NCBI GenBank assembly: GCA_002381695.1
Contig: DFXM01000046.1
Location: 247,502-262,998, forward strand
DNA from: Clostridium sp. UBA4108
Lineage (GTDB): Bacteria; Bacillota; Clostridia; Clostridiales; Clostridiaceae
Reading direction: 5' to 3'
Length of the DNA stretch: 15,497 bases
Shown here: in pieces, positions 1 through 7,235 of the stretch
Layout: every line of letters begins with the position of its first letter
Numbering within the stretch: the stretch's first letter is position 1
Program-made: the position numbers and the translations under genes
The notes under the pieces: model-generated
Databases searched by the model: none
The model's input: only the letters and a program-made list of their open reading frames with translations
What the model was told of the DNA's origin: nothing

Positions 1-95
1 CAACAATCATTTAAAACAAAGCCAATTATAAAGATTATATCATAGTATTTAGCCCTTAATTGTATTATTTTAGTTAATTATACTTGATAGATAAA

Positions 96-142
96 AGAGA
101 CTATCTCAAAGCAATTAAAATTTTGGCTTTGAAATAGTCTTT
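96..142 (-). terminator. Rho-independent terminator of cheV
   Basis: Arms at 96-112 and 126-142 pair over about 17 positions with one C-A mismatch and one G-T wobble. On the minus strand the stem is followed by a U-rich run (CTCTTTTATCT). It begins 9 bases past the cheV stop. The stem core GACTATCTCAAA also occurs in the terminator at 7113-7153. Nothing recognisable lies in bases 1-95. Confidence 0.75.
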
Positions 143-150
143 GTAAAATA

Positions 151-1047
151 TTATTTATCTACAAGTTCATCAATACAATCTACTAAATTACTTACTTCGG
201 GTTTACTTAGTTGAGCATTAGCTCCAACAGATTTTCCTTTATGCTCTAACTCTTTTGTAATTAAGGAAGAGAAAATTATTATTGGCAGTGATTTTAGTAT
301 TGGATGTTCCTTGATTTTTCTAGTTAATGTGTGTCCATCCATTTGTGGCATCTCTATGTCTGTTACTATTAAATCCACATCATCTTTAAAATCTTCTCCC
401 TTTTGTGCCACTAAATTTTCTAGATAGTTTAGCACTTCTTTTCCATCATCAAAGGTTTTTAATTTTGTAAATCCAGCTTTGTTTAAAGTTTCTTTTAATA
501 AGCTTCTAATAAGTACAGAATCATCAGCCATAAGAATTTTAACATTGGATCTATCCTTATAGGCTATATCATTAATTCTTTCCTTACTTATCCCAACATT
601 TGGATTTATATCTGTAACTATCTTTTCAAAGTCCAATAAAAGAAGGATTTTTTCTCCTAACACTATATTTCCTATAACTAATGAAGTTGGTGTAATAACA
701 CTAGGTTTTCTAATTTCTTCCCATTTAATCCTATGGACTCCTACTATTTGATCTATGTTAAAAGCCACTTTTAAATTATTAAACTCACATATAATAATAG
801 TGCAATTATCTTGTAAATCCTTTTTTCCTTCAAGTATATATTTTAAATCTACCAAGGTTATTATTTCATCTCTACACAATATTAATCCACCAATTTCTGG
901 TGGAGCTTGTGGAATAGGAGTTATTCCATTACACTCATCAACTTCTTTTACTTTAATTATATTAATAACATAATTTTTCCCGCCTATAATAAATTCTAAT
1001 ACCTCTAACTCTCCAGTACCACTTTCTAACAATATATCATTACTCAT
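151..1047 (-). CDS. cheV: CheV-type chemotaxis coupling protein (CheW domain plus receiver domain)
   Basis: This is a cytoplasmic chemotaxis adaptor that links receptors to the CheA kinase and can itself be phosphorylated, which tunes adaptation. The protein has 298 residues, the usual CheV length. Residues about 12-145 form a CheW-like domain (GGLILCRDEIITLVDL block). Residues about 168-298 form a CheY-like receiver with the acidic pair D175/D176, phosphoacceptor D230 in VTDIEMPQMDG, a hydroxyl position in FSS (about S260), and K282 in SKPE. All phosphorylation residues are therefore present. The reading frame opens at a GTG at 1056, but that codon lies inside the AGGAG ribosome binding site (1056-1060). 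The ATG at 1047 follows with an 8-base spacing and is preferred. No other chemotaxis gene is visible nearby; pepV lies upstream on the same strand 138 bases away. A sigma-D-like promoter precedes it. The family call is firm; the receptor partner is unknown. Confidence 0.93.
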   Translation of the reverse strand: MSNDILLESGTGELEVLEFIIGGKNYVINIIKVKEVDECNGITPIPQAPPEIGGLILCRDEIITLVDLKYILEGKKDLQDNCTIIICEFNNLKVAFNIDQIVGVHRIKWEEIRKPSVITPTSLVIGNIVLGEKILLLLDFEKIVTDINPNVGISKERINDIAYKDRSNVKILMADDSVLIRSLLKETLNKAGFTKLKTFDDGKEVLNYLENLVAQKGEDFKDDVDLIVTDIEMPQMDGHTLTRKIKEHPILKSLPIIIFSSLITKELEHKGKSVGANAQLSKPEVSNLVDCIDELVDK

Positions 1048-1106
1048 AATTTTCACTCCTTTATAAACACTGACATTATCTCATAATAAAATCTTATTCT
1101 TTATAT

Positions 1107-1133
1107 ATATCGTTTAGATTACATTATTCTTTA
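1107..1133 (-). promoter_or_regulatory. Candidate sigma-D (motility) promoter of cheV
   Basis: Read on the minus strand, TAAA (1133-1130) is followed by 15 bases and then AACGATAT (1114-1107). The Bacillus sigma-D consensus is TAAA-N15-GCCGATAT, so the -35 and spacing match and six of eight -10 bases match (CGATAT exact). Transcription would start near 1100, about 40 bases before the ribosome binding site. A motility sigma factor fits a chemotaxis gene. The region is AT-rich, so a chance match remains possible. Confidence 0.5.
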
Positions 1134-1185
1134 TAAAATTTAGGTATATGAGATAAAACACTGATTAGTGATTTTTGAATAGCTC

Positions 1186-2583
1186 TTATTGCAATAGCTC
1201 ATAAATGGCCTCAGCATACATTTCTGTCAATTGCATCAATCTATCTATTTTTATAAATTCATTAGGCTTATGAGCAGTTCCTTGCTCACTAGGAAAACCT
1301 GGACCAAAGGCAACTATATTATCCATAGCTCTAGCATAAGTACCTCCACCTGTTGTCATTGGTTCTGTTTCATAATCTCCTGTACAACGTCTATATACCT
1401 TCAGTAATTTATTTATTAATGGACTCTCTTTAGAAAAACATATCGGTCTTAAATGGGTAATAACTTTAATTTTAAAGCATGAATATTTAAATCCATTTCT
1501 AATTCCATCAATAATATCATAGTACTCATTGTTAATAGGATATCTAATATTTATTTTCATGCTCACTTCATCAGAATTTAATTCTATAAGTCCTACATTA
1601 AAGGTAAACTTACCTGAATCTTCATCTTCGAAGTTGCAATTTATATTTTCTCCATTATAAAAGGTTGAAATTAATCTATTATATTCATCTATAAATTTTC
1701 TTTTATCAATTAGTTCATTAAATCTTCCTAAAAATTTTATACCATAGGAAATTGCATTTACTCCCTTTTCTGGAGTCGCTCCATGAGCAGCAACTCCATG
1801 AAATTCTATCTTTATTAGCTTTTTATCGCAATTGATAATTCCTCTAATTTTTTCTTCTTTACAAAATAACATTAATTCAGTTTCTATTTTCTCTTTAAAA
1901 TAGCTGTCACAACCTAAAATCAAACAAGCCTTAGAGGGTACACTGTTTATAGCTTCTCCCCCAGTAATACTCACCAAACTTATAGGCATGTCCTTGTCAA
2001 TTTTCAAATCAGAAGTTAACTCAATATCAACTATACCCTTTTCTCCATATATAACAGGAAAACTACCATCAGGAGTAAATCCTATGTTAGGTGCCTTTTC
2101 ATACTCTTTATAATACTTAATGCATTTCCAATCAGTTTCCTCGTTAGTTCCTATTATAAGTCTAACTTTCTTATCCTCAGGAATCAAACCCTTTTCCTTT
2201 AATATTTTCATGGCATACATTGATGCAATTATAGGTCCCTTATCGTCTGTTGCGCCTCTTCCATATATTTTTCCATCTGAAATCTCCCCCCCAAAAGGGT
2301 TAAGATTCCAACCTTCACCTTCTGGTACCACATCAACATGACAAAGTACTCCTACCGTATATTCTCCTTTACCCGCATCCACATGCCCTGCATATCCTGC
2401 AAAATTTTGAGATTCAAGATCAAATTCCCTAGCTCTATTCAATATATAGGTTAGAGCCTCATGAACACCTTCTCCAAAAGGCATATTAGGCTTAACCTCA
2501 CCTTCTACAGATCTATACTTAATCAAATTAATCAAATCATTAACTATATGGTCCTTCTCCTTTTGCACATCCTCTTTAAACAT
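1186..2583 (-). CDS. pepV: PepV/Sapep-type dinuclear zinc dipeptidase (M20 family)
   Basis: This is a cytosolic metallopeptidase that hydrolyses dipeptides and some tripeptides taken up or released during protein turnover. At 465 residues it matches PepV length. Visible M20 features are H82-V-D84 in GVLCHVDVVPEGEGW, the bridging aspartate D113 in GRGATDDKGP, the catalytic/ligand glutamates E148-E149 in GTNEETDW, D172 in FTPDGSFP, and the late ligand H438 in GTAHKPNEF. The glycine-rich TTGGGTYARAM segment near the C-terminus is typical of the PepV branch. All expected metal ligands are present, so the enzyme should be active. The ATG start has an AGGGGAG ribosome binding site at 2590-2596. No strong terminator separates it from cheV, so some read-through is possible. 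Other M20 members (Xaa-His dipeptidase PepD, succinyl-diaminopimelate desuccinylase) are less likely given the TTGGGTYAR block. Confidence 0.92.
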   Translation of the reverse strand: MFKEDVQKEKDHIVNDLINLIKYRSVEGEVKPNMPFGEGVHEALTYILNRAREFDLESQNFAGYAGHVDAGKGEYTVGVLCHVDVVPEGEGWNLNPFGGEISDGKIYGRGATDDKGPIIASMYAMKILKEKGLIPEDKKVRLIIGTNEETDWKCIKYYKEYEKAPNIGFTPDGSFPVIYGEKGIVDIELTSDLKIDKDMPISLVSITGGEAINSVPSKACLILGCDSYFKEKIETELMLFCKEEKIRGIINCDKKLIKIEFHGVAAHGATPEKGVNAISYGIKFLGRFNELIDKRKFIDEYNRLISTFYNGENINCNFEDEDSGKFTFNVGLIELNSDEVSMKINIRYPINNEYYDIIDGIRNGFKYSCFKIKVITHLRPICFSKESPLINKLLKVYRRCTGDYETEPMTTGGGTYARAMDNIVAFGPGFPSEQGTAHKPNEFIKIDRLMQLTEMYAEAIYELLQ

Positions 2584-2619
2584 ACGTTTCTCCCCTTTTG
2601 TACCTTTATCGCTAACCTA

Positions 2620-2648
2620 ATTATACTTGAAATTTGCTATATTGTAAC
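2620..2648 (-). promoter_or_regulatory. Candidate sigma-A promoter of pepV
   Basis: On the minus strand a perfect TATAAT (2625-2620) has GTTACA (2648-2643, 4 of 6 consensus bases) 17 bases upstream. The predicted start near 2613 leaves a short leader before the ribosome binding site at 2590-2596. The inference is moderate because the -35 is imperfect. Confidence 0.45.
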
Positions 2649-2664
2649 TTATATTTGTTAAATA

Positions 2665-2701
2665 AAATAGAAGTATCCTATTTTAGTTGATACTTCTATT
2701 T
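2665..2701. repeat. Orphan 13-bp inverted repeat in the pepV / aminopeptidase spacer
   Basis: Perfect arms at 2665-2677 and 2689-2701 enclose an 11-base loop. On the minus strand the stem is followed by TTATTTAAC, making it terminator-like in that direction. It lies upstream of the candidate promoters of both flanking divergent genes, so it terminates neither of them. It could end a small minus-strand RNA starting in 2705-2800, insulate pepV, or be a protein-binding site. Confidence 0.5.
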
Positions 2702-2787
2702 AAACATACTTTAAAAATCATTGAGTTGCCCTTTCCACATTTATCCGATGATTCTAATAAAATGTAGATTTTAATTATTGTTAAAGG

Positions 2788-2793
2788 TATAAT
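2788..2793 (+). promoter_or_regulatory. Candidate -10 box of the M29 aminopeptidase gene
   Basis: A perfect TATAAT lies 36 bases before the GTG start. The hexamer 17 bases upstream (TAGATT) matches the -35 consensus poorly, so only the -10 is offered. Confidence 0.3.
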
Positions 2794-2828
2794 TGTAATA
2801 ATCTTAATATTAGGAAAGGTGTGTTAAC

Positions 2829-4064
2829 GTGGGTAATAAAGATGAAATGTTAAAAAAATATGCAAAATTAAGTGTTAACGTAGGTGTTAACGTACAAAAA
2901 AATCAGACACTTGTAATAATGTCACCTATAGAATGTGCTCATTTTACTAGAATGATAGTAAATGAAGCCTACAAAAGTGGTGCTAAAGAAGTTGTTATAC
3001 ATTGGAGTGATGAGGAGTGTGCAAAACTTAGATACTTAAACTCTCCTATGGAAGTTTTTGAAAACTATCCTGAGTGGCAAAGAGATTCAGTACTCACCTA
3101 TGCTAAAAATGGAGCTTGTTTTTTAAGTATAAGTGCATCTAATCCTGAACTATTAAAAGATGTAGACCCTAAAAAAATAGCTGCATTCCAAAAATCTTCT
3201 AGCATATCTAGAAAAGATTTCAGTGAAAGACTTATGAGTAATCAAAACTCTTGGTCTATAATTGGACTTCCTACTGTTGGATGGGCAACTAAAGTATTCC
3301 CCGAACTTTCAGAGAAAGATGCTGTGAACAAATTATGGGAAGAAATATTTAAAATAGTAAGAATTGATAAAGATGATCCTGTTCTAGCTTGGGAAGAGCA
3401 CAAAAAGAACCTTGCAGATAAAATGACCTATTTAAATAGCAAAAATCTTAAGGCACTTCATTATAAAAATTCCCTAGGTACTGATTTAATGTTAGAGCTT
3501 GTAGAAAATCATCTATGGGTTGGAGGCTCTGAATATACTTCTAATGGCATAGAATTTATTGCTAATATACCAACGGAAGAGATTTTCTCTATGCCTAAAA
3601 AACATGGAGTTAATGGAACCGTAGTAAGTTCAAAACCTTTAAACTACGGTGGGAATTTAATAGAAAACTTTTCTTTAACTTTTAAAGATGGTAGAGTTGT
3701 GGATTTCTCTGCTGAAAAAGGCTATGAGAGCTTGAAAAATTTAATTGAAACTGATGAAGGCTCTCACTATCTTGGTGAAGTAGCCCTAGTTCCTTTTAAT
3801 TCTCCTATTTCAAATTCAAATATAGTATTCTTTAATACTCTATATGATGAAAATGCTTCTTGTCATTTTGCCCTTGGCAAAGCATATACTCTATGTATAA
3901 AAAATGGAGTTGAAATGACTAAGGAAGAATTGGAAGCTGCTGGTGGAAATGATTCTTTAACACATGTAGATTTTATGCTTGGCACTTCTGATTTAAATAT
4001 AACAGGAATCGGTTTTGACGAAACTGAGACTCCTATATTTAAAGATGGAGATTGGGCCTTTTAA
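2829..4064 (+). CDS. M29 family leucyl aminopeptidase (AmpS/PepS/AmpT type)
   Basis: This is a cytosolic metallo-aminopeptidase that removes N-terminal residues from peptides, with two cobalt or zinc ions in family members. At 411 residues it has the usual full length. Expected metal ligands are visible: E250/E251 in IPTEEIFSMP, E317 in LGEVALVPF, H346 in CHFALGKAY (with Y353 just after), and H379 and D381 in LTHVDFMLGT. The N-terminal LKKYAKLSVNVGVNVQ stretch is also typical of the family. The start is GTG at 2829 with a purine-rich AGGAAAGGTG upstream. Three copies of GTGTTAACGT lie across the start (2821, 2872, 2884); two of them encode the VNV repeats. The gene is monocistronic and ends in a convergent terminator. 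Its back-to-back position with pepV suggests both serve peptide degradation. Substrate preference cannot be read from the sequence. Confidence 0.93.
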   Translation: MGNKDEMLKKYAKLSVNVGVNVQKNQTLVIMSPIECAHFTRMIVNEAYKSGAKEVVIHWSDEECAKLRYLNSPMEVFENYPEWQRDSVLTYAKNGACFLSISASNPELLKDVDPKKIAAFQKSSSISRKDFSERLMSNQNSWSIIGLPTVGWATKVFPELSEKDAVNKLWEEIFKIVRIDKDDPVLAWEEHKKNLADKMTYLNSKNLKALHYKNSLGTDLMLELVENHLWVGGSEYTSNGIEFIANIPTEEIFSMPKKHGVNGTVVSSKPLNYGGNLIENFSLTFKDGRVVDFSAEKGYESLKNLIETDEGSHYLGEVALVPFNSPISNSNIVFFNTLYDENASCHFALGKAYTLCIKNGVEMTKEELEAAGGNDSLTHVDFMLGTSDLNITGIGFDETETPIFKDGDWAF

Positions 4065-4111
4065 ATAAATATTTTTCTTATTTCATAATCTTTAAAAATC
4101 TTCTATATACT

Positions 4112-4149
4112 ATAATATGAGGTGATACAATATCAACACCTCATATTAT
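4112..4149. terminator. Convergent bidirectional terminator (aminopeptidase / MBL gene)
   Basis: Perfect 13-bp arms at 4112-4124 and 4137-4149 surround a 12-base loop. T-rich sequence follows on both strands. It lies between the ends of two converging genes (4064 and 4172) and should serve both. Confidence 0.75.
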
Positions 4150-4171
4150 TTAATACTATTATTTAAATATA

Positions 4172-5041
4172 TTATTGAGAAATATGAAAATTTTCTCCAT
4201 CACTGATGCATTTGATTTCTCCCTTTCCAGTTATAAAAGTCTTCGTATTATTCATCTTCAGAAGTTGCAATACTTCCTCACTTATTGGATTTTTACTTTC
4301 CTCTATGTCATTGGTAATAATAGCAAACTTAGGCTTTATAGTGTTTATAAATATAGATGTTAAATCCTCGAATCCTCCATGATGGGGTACTTTCAATAAT
4401 GTATAATTGGCTATCTCTTTATTTAAAAGAAGTTCTTCTAGTCCTTCTTCTTCTATATCTCCAGTAAATAAGAATTTATTACTTCCATGTTTCATTTCTA
4501 AAACTAAGGAGTAATCATTCTCTTCTTTATAATATTTCTTAGAAGGAAATAAAATCTTAAATTCTAGTTCTCCAAGATTAAATTTATCTGATGCTTTTCC
4601 TACTACATTAGGTATGTCTTTTTCCAATATAGCCTCTTCAAGTTTATTATATGGTTTTGAATCTACAATTAAATCACTTTTTATTATTTTATCTACTGTT
4701 ATATTTTCAAGTATCTTTGGTGCTCCACCTATATGATCTTTATGAGGATGAGTTAAAATTAAATAATCCAATTTATTTATACCTAAATCTCCTAATCTTC
4801 TTACCAATAAATCTCCATCTTTATTAGTTCCACTATCTATTAAAATATTTCCACTATAGCTCTCAATTAAAATACTGTCAGCTTTTCCAACATTGAAGAA
4901 ATATATATTTACTTTATCTAAGGGATTGTTGTTTTCACTTTCCTTGGAAGGCAAAAGTAAACTTTTAAAATTCCATAATAGAAATATACATAGTAGAGTT
5001 CCCAATACTAATACTATAATTTTAAAATATGAGTTTTTCAT
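4172..5041 (-). CDS. Membrane-anchored ComEC-like metallo-beta-lactamase-fold hydrolase
   Basis: The protein has 289 residues. Residues about 7-24 form one hydrophobic segment without a lipobox or clear cleavage site, so it is probably an N-terminal anchor with the enzyme domain outside the membrane. Residues about 43-285 form an MBL-fold domain of the type found at the C-terminus of the DNA uptake channel ComEC: FNVGKADSILI, IDSGTN, the metal motif H98-P-H100-K-D102-H103, D195 in LFTGDIEEE, and H220-H221 in LKVPHHGG. These ligands are intact. The ComEC channel domain is absent, as in the many stand-alone members of this family. A good ribosome binding site (GGAGG, 6 bases from ATG) supports the start. 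It follows the FUSC gene on the same strand by 89 bases. Nucleic-acid hydrolysis is the family's best supported activity, but the true substrate is unknown. Confidence 0.85.
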   Translation of the reverse strand: MKNSYFKIIVLVLGTLLCIFLLWNFKSLLLPSKESENNNPLDKVNIYFFNVGKADSILIESYSGNILIDSGTNKDGDLLVRRLGDLGINKLDYLILTHPHKDHIGGAPKILENITVDKIIKSDLIVDSKPYNKLEEAILEKDIPNVVGKASDKFNLGELEFKILFPSKKYYKEENDYSLVLEMKHGSNKFLFTGDIEEEGLEELLLNKEIANYTLLKVPHHGGFEDLTSIFINTIKPKFAIITNDIEESKNPISEEVLQLLKMNNTKTFITGKGEIKCISDGENFHISQ

Positions 5042-5094
5042 GGGTCACCTCCAAATTTTTATGCAAAATATAAAATCTACTCTATTTTTCTATG

Positions 5095-5143
5095 GACTTT
5101 GTTTTAATATAGTTCATTATCAATACTATATTAAAACAAAGTC
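5095..5143 (-). repeat. 19-bp perfect stem between the FUSC and MBL genes
   Basis: Arms at 5095-5113 and 5125-5143 are perfectly complementary with an 11-base loop. The upstream arm (minus strand) contains the last codons and stop of the FUSC gene. On the minus strand no U-run follows the stem (CATAGAAAAAT), so it is a poor intrinsic terminator in that direction. It may instead partly terminate, protect the upstream message from 3' decay, or mark an mRNA processing point. Confidence 0.65.
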
Positions 5144-6090
5144 TTTCTATAAAACTCATATTTAATATCTAAAAACTCTTCCAAATCATTTATAAATTGA
5201 TAAAGCATTGCTCTATTCTCAAACTCTTCTCTAGTCTTTGGAAGGTCCATTTCTCTAAATATATTCCTCATATCACTTAATTCTTCCACTAGATCTTCAA
5301 CTGAATTATTTTCATCTAAAGAAACTGCTACCTTTTCTGTAAACTTTGATATAATTATAGTTTGTTCATAGGTCATAAAAAATCTTCTAAAATGTTGTCT
5401 CATCCTATTTAATACTTTAAATTGTTCATTTCTCATATTCATATATTCTATATAATAAGTATTAGGTGATATAAAATAATTATTAAAATCTATATAAGCA
5501 AATTTTTTACCTTTTCTCAAATTTTCCTTCAAAGTAGTAAACAACTTCTCCTCTTCTATTGATACTGTTTGATTCTCAAGGCCTATACTCATTTTCATAA
5601 GTATATCTCTCATAAGCCCCTCCACTTCATCTCGAAGATCCTTTATTTTATCCTCTACCTTTGGAATATATAAATTTAATATAAGTGCCACAGTGACTCC
5701 TATTATTACTAATAGAATTTCATTTATTATAAGTGATAGAGTTACTACTTTTTCTGCCAGTATATGAGTAGCTAATACCGAAGTTACCACAATGCCTTGC
5801 GATAAATTAAATTTTACCGCTATAGGAATAAATATTATTAAAAATAATCCAAACACTATAGGGTTATGTCCCAAGAATGTAAATAACAGTGTTGAGAGTA
5901 ATAATCCAATGATTGTAGCTAAAATCCTTTCAAATACCAATGCTAGAGATAACCTCTTGGTATTTTGAATGCTTAGAATAGTTATTACTCCTGCGGATGC
6001 ACTGTAGCTTAGACCTAACCCTTGTGCAATTATTATAGCTATCGCAGCTCCTACTCCCGTTTTTATAGTTCTAGAACCTAAAAATTTCAT
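5131..6090 (-). CDS. FUSC / aromatic acid exporter family membrane protein (DUF939-like)
   Basis: This is an inner-membrane protein of 319 residues. The N-terminal half holds about six hydrophobic segments beginning with TGVGAAIAIIIAQ and including GVITILSIQNTKRLSLALVFERILATIIG, the characteristic start of the ArAE_1/FUSC-like proteins of Firmicutes. From about residue 143 (YIPKVEDKIKDLRDEVEG) it becomes a charged, helical cytoplasmic domain that runs to the C-terminus, as expected for the family. Distant relatives export aromatic acids, but the substrate here is not known. The frame opens at an ATG at 6117, yet that codon has no ribosome binding site and lies almost at the predicted transcription start. 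The ATG at 6090 has AAAGGAG 7 bases upstream and is preferred. The next gene on the strand is the MBL protein, possibly co-transcribed. Confidence 0.85.
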   Translation of the reverse strand: MKFLGSRTIKTGVGAAIAIIIAQGLGLSYSASAGVITILSIQNTKRLSLALVFERILATIIGLLLSTLLFTFLGHNPIVFGLFLIIFIPIAVKFNLSQGIVVTSVLATHILAEKVVTLSLIINEILLVIIGVTVALILNLYIPKVEDKIKDLRDEVEGLMRDILMKMSIGLENQTVSIEEEKLFTTLKENLRKGKKFAYIDFNNYFISPNTYYIEYMNMRNEQFKVLNRMRQHFRRFFMTYEQTIIISKFTEKVAVSLDENNSVEDLVEELSDMRNIFREMDLPKTREEFENRAMLYQFINDLEEFLDIKYEFYRKTLF

Positions 6091-6126
6091 TTTTTCACTC
6101 CTTTCCCCTATATTCATATTCTTTAT

Positions 6127-6132
6127 ATTATA
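6127..6132 (-). promoter_or_regulatory. Candidate -10 box of the FUSC gene
   Basis: TATAAT on the minus strand, 37 bases upstream of the preferred start. No convincing -35 is seen. Initiation near 6120 would leave the upstream ATG (6117) nearly leaderless, which agrees with the start at 6090. The rest of the 6133-6336 spacer shows AT-rich sequence with only weak inverted repeats. Confidence 0.3.
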
Positions 6133-6336
6133 AACTATTTTTCTATTTCCAATAATATTTTTAGTGTTTATTACATATAATATTTTTCATATCATAACTT
6201 TTATTCTCTTATAATTTAATTTAGCTTTGTTTTAAATAGTGTTGATTTTAGAACTAAGCCTTAATTTAAAATCACTAATGCTATAAATTGGGAATATCAT
6301 ATATTATCCCTATTAAATTATGTTAAGGTGAATAAT

Positions 6337-7110
6337 ATGAAAATTGATATAGCGAAGCATAATAGTATAGCTTGGGACAAAGAGGCTATACGAGGTAGTA
6401 AATGGACAAAACCCCTTAACAATAAAGAAATAGAAAAAGCTAAACGGGGTTACTGTAAACTTTTTTTAACACCTTCAAGGGAAGTTCCTCCAGAATGGCT
6501 AGAAGGTATAGCCAATAAAAAGGTACTTTGTCTCGGAGGTGGCGGAGGTCAACAAAGTGCTATATTAGCACTTCTTGGAGCTGATGTGACAGTTGTAGAC
6601 ATATCCAATGAACAACTTAAAAATGATGAATTTATAGCGAAAACCTATAATTTAAATATAACCACAATACAGGGTGATATGAGAAATTTAAGTTTTTTAG
6701 ATAATAATAGCTTCCATTTAATAATTCATCCTATATCTAATATCTTTGTAGATGATCTATTAGTAGTTTGGAAAGAATGCTACAGAGTCCTAAAAGCTAA
6801 TGGAGTTTTAATATCTGGTATAATTAACCCTCTATTATATTTATTTGATTTTGAAGATGACTGCAATCCTCTAGCTGTTAAATATTCCATCCCCTATTCC
6901 ACCATTAATTCTATTTGTGATGAGGAATTAGAAAATTTTCTAAAAAAAGAGATTCCTTTTGAATTTTCTCATACTTTAGAAGATCAGATTCAAGGTCAAA
7001 TAGATGCAGGTTTCGCAATTACAGGATTTTTGGAGGATAACTCAGGAGGCCAATATATTCTTGATAAATATATAAATAGCTATATTTTAATAAGAGCTGA
7101 AAAATTATAA
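6337..7110 (+). CDS. Class I SAM-dependent methyltransferase
   Basis: This is a cytosolic enzyme of 257 residues with a Rossmann-type methyltransferase fold. Motif I is the glycine-rich KVLCLGGGGGQQSA at about residues 62-75. The acidic end of strand two is D88 in VTVVDIS, and a motif-II-like GDMRNLSF and a later YRVLKANGVLISG strand complete the core. The SAM site therefore looks intact. The N-terminal HNSIAWDKEA segment and acidic C-terminal half are typical of small-molecule methyltransferases annotated only as class I SAM methyltransferase, so the substrate is unknown. The frame opens at a GTG at 6328, which is part of the AAGGTG ribosome binding site (6325-6330). The ATG at 6337 sits 6 bases after it and is preferred. 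The gene stands alone between a divergent and a convergent neighbour. Confidence 0.88.
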   Translation: MKIDIAKHNSIAWDKEAIRGSKWTKPLNNKEIEKAKRGYCKLFLTPSREVPPEWLEGIANKKVLCLGGGGGQQSAILALLGADVTVVDISNEQLKNDEFIAKTYNLNITTIQGDMRNLSFLDNNSFHLIIHPISNIFVDDLLVVWKECYRVLKANGVLISGIINPLLYLFDFEDDCNPLAVKYSIPYSTINSICDEELENFLKKEIPFEFSHTLEDQIQGQIDAGFAITGFLEDNSGGQYILDKYINSYILIRAEKL

Positions 7111-7112
7111 AT

Positions 7113-7153
7113 AAAAGGACTATCTCAAAATAAAACTTTGAGATAGTCCTTTT
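7113..7153. terminator. Strong bidirectional terminator (methyltransferase / S8 gene)
   Basis: Perfect 17-bp arms at 7113-7129 and 7137-7153 have a 7-base loop. T-runs lie at the outer ends on both strands. It begins 2 bases past the methyltransferase stop and can also serve the converging S8 gene, which ends at 7236. Its core GACTATCTCAAA is identical to that in the cheV terminator at 96-142. Confidence 0.85.
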
Positions 7154-7235
7154 CTAATAGAGAAAGCATATATCTATTACATTTAATATTTAAAAAATCC
7201 TCTATAATCTACAGTAAAATGCTACGACACTATAA

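Noticed and set aside
755..973. Plus-strand open frame of 72 codons opposite cheV
   Set aside because: It is fully antisense to a well conserved gene, has no ribosome binding site and no recognisable content. The same applies to the other short plus-strand frames opposite pepV, the MBL, S8, ABC and htpG genes.
1138..1172. Possible pepV terminator
   Set aside because: Only a 4-bp CACT/AGTG stem with weak A-T extensions and a mismatch is visible, too weak to call. The GAGCTATT copies flanking the stop are direct, not inverted.
4172..5041. Competence protein ComEC
   Set aside because: Only the C-terminal MBL-like domain is present with a single anchor. The channel domain and other com genes are missing.
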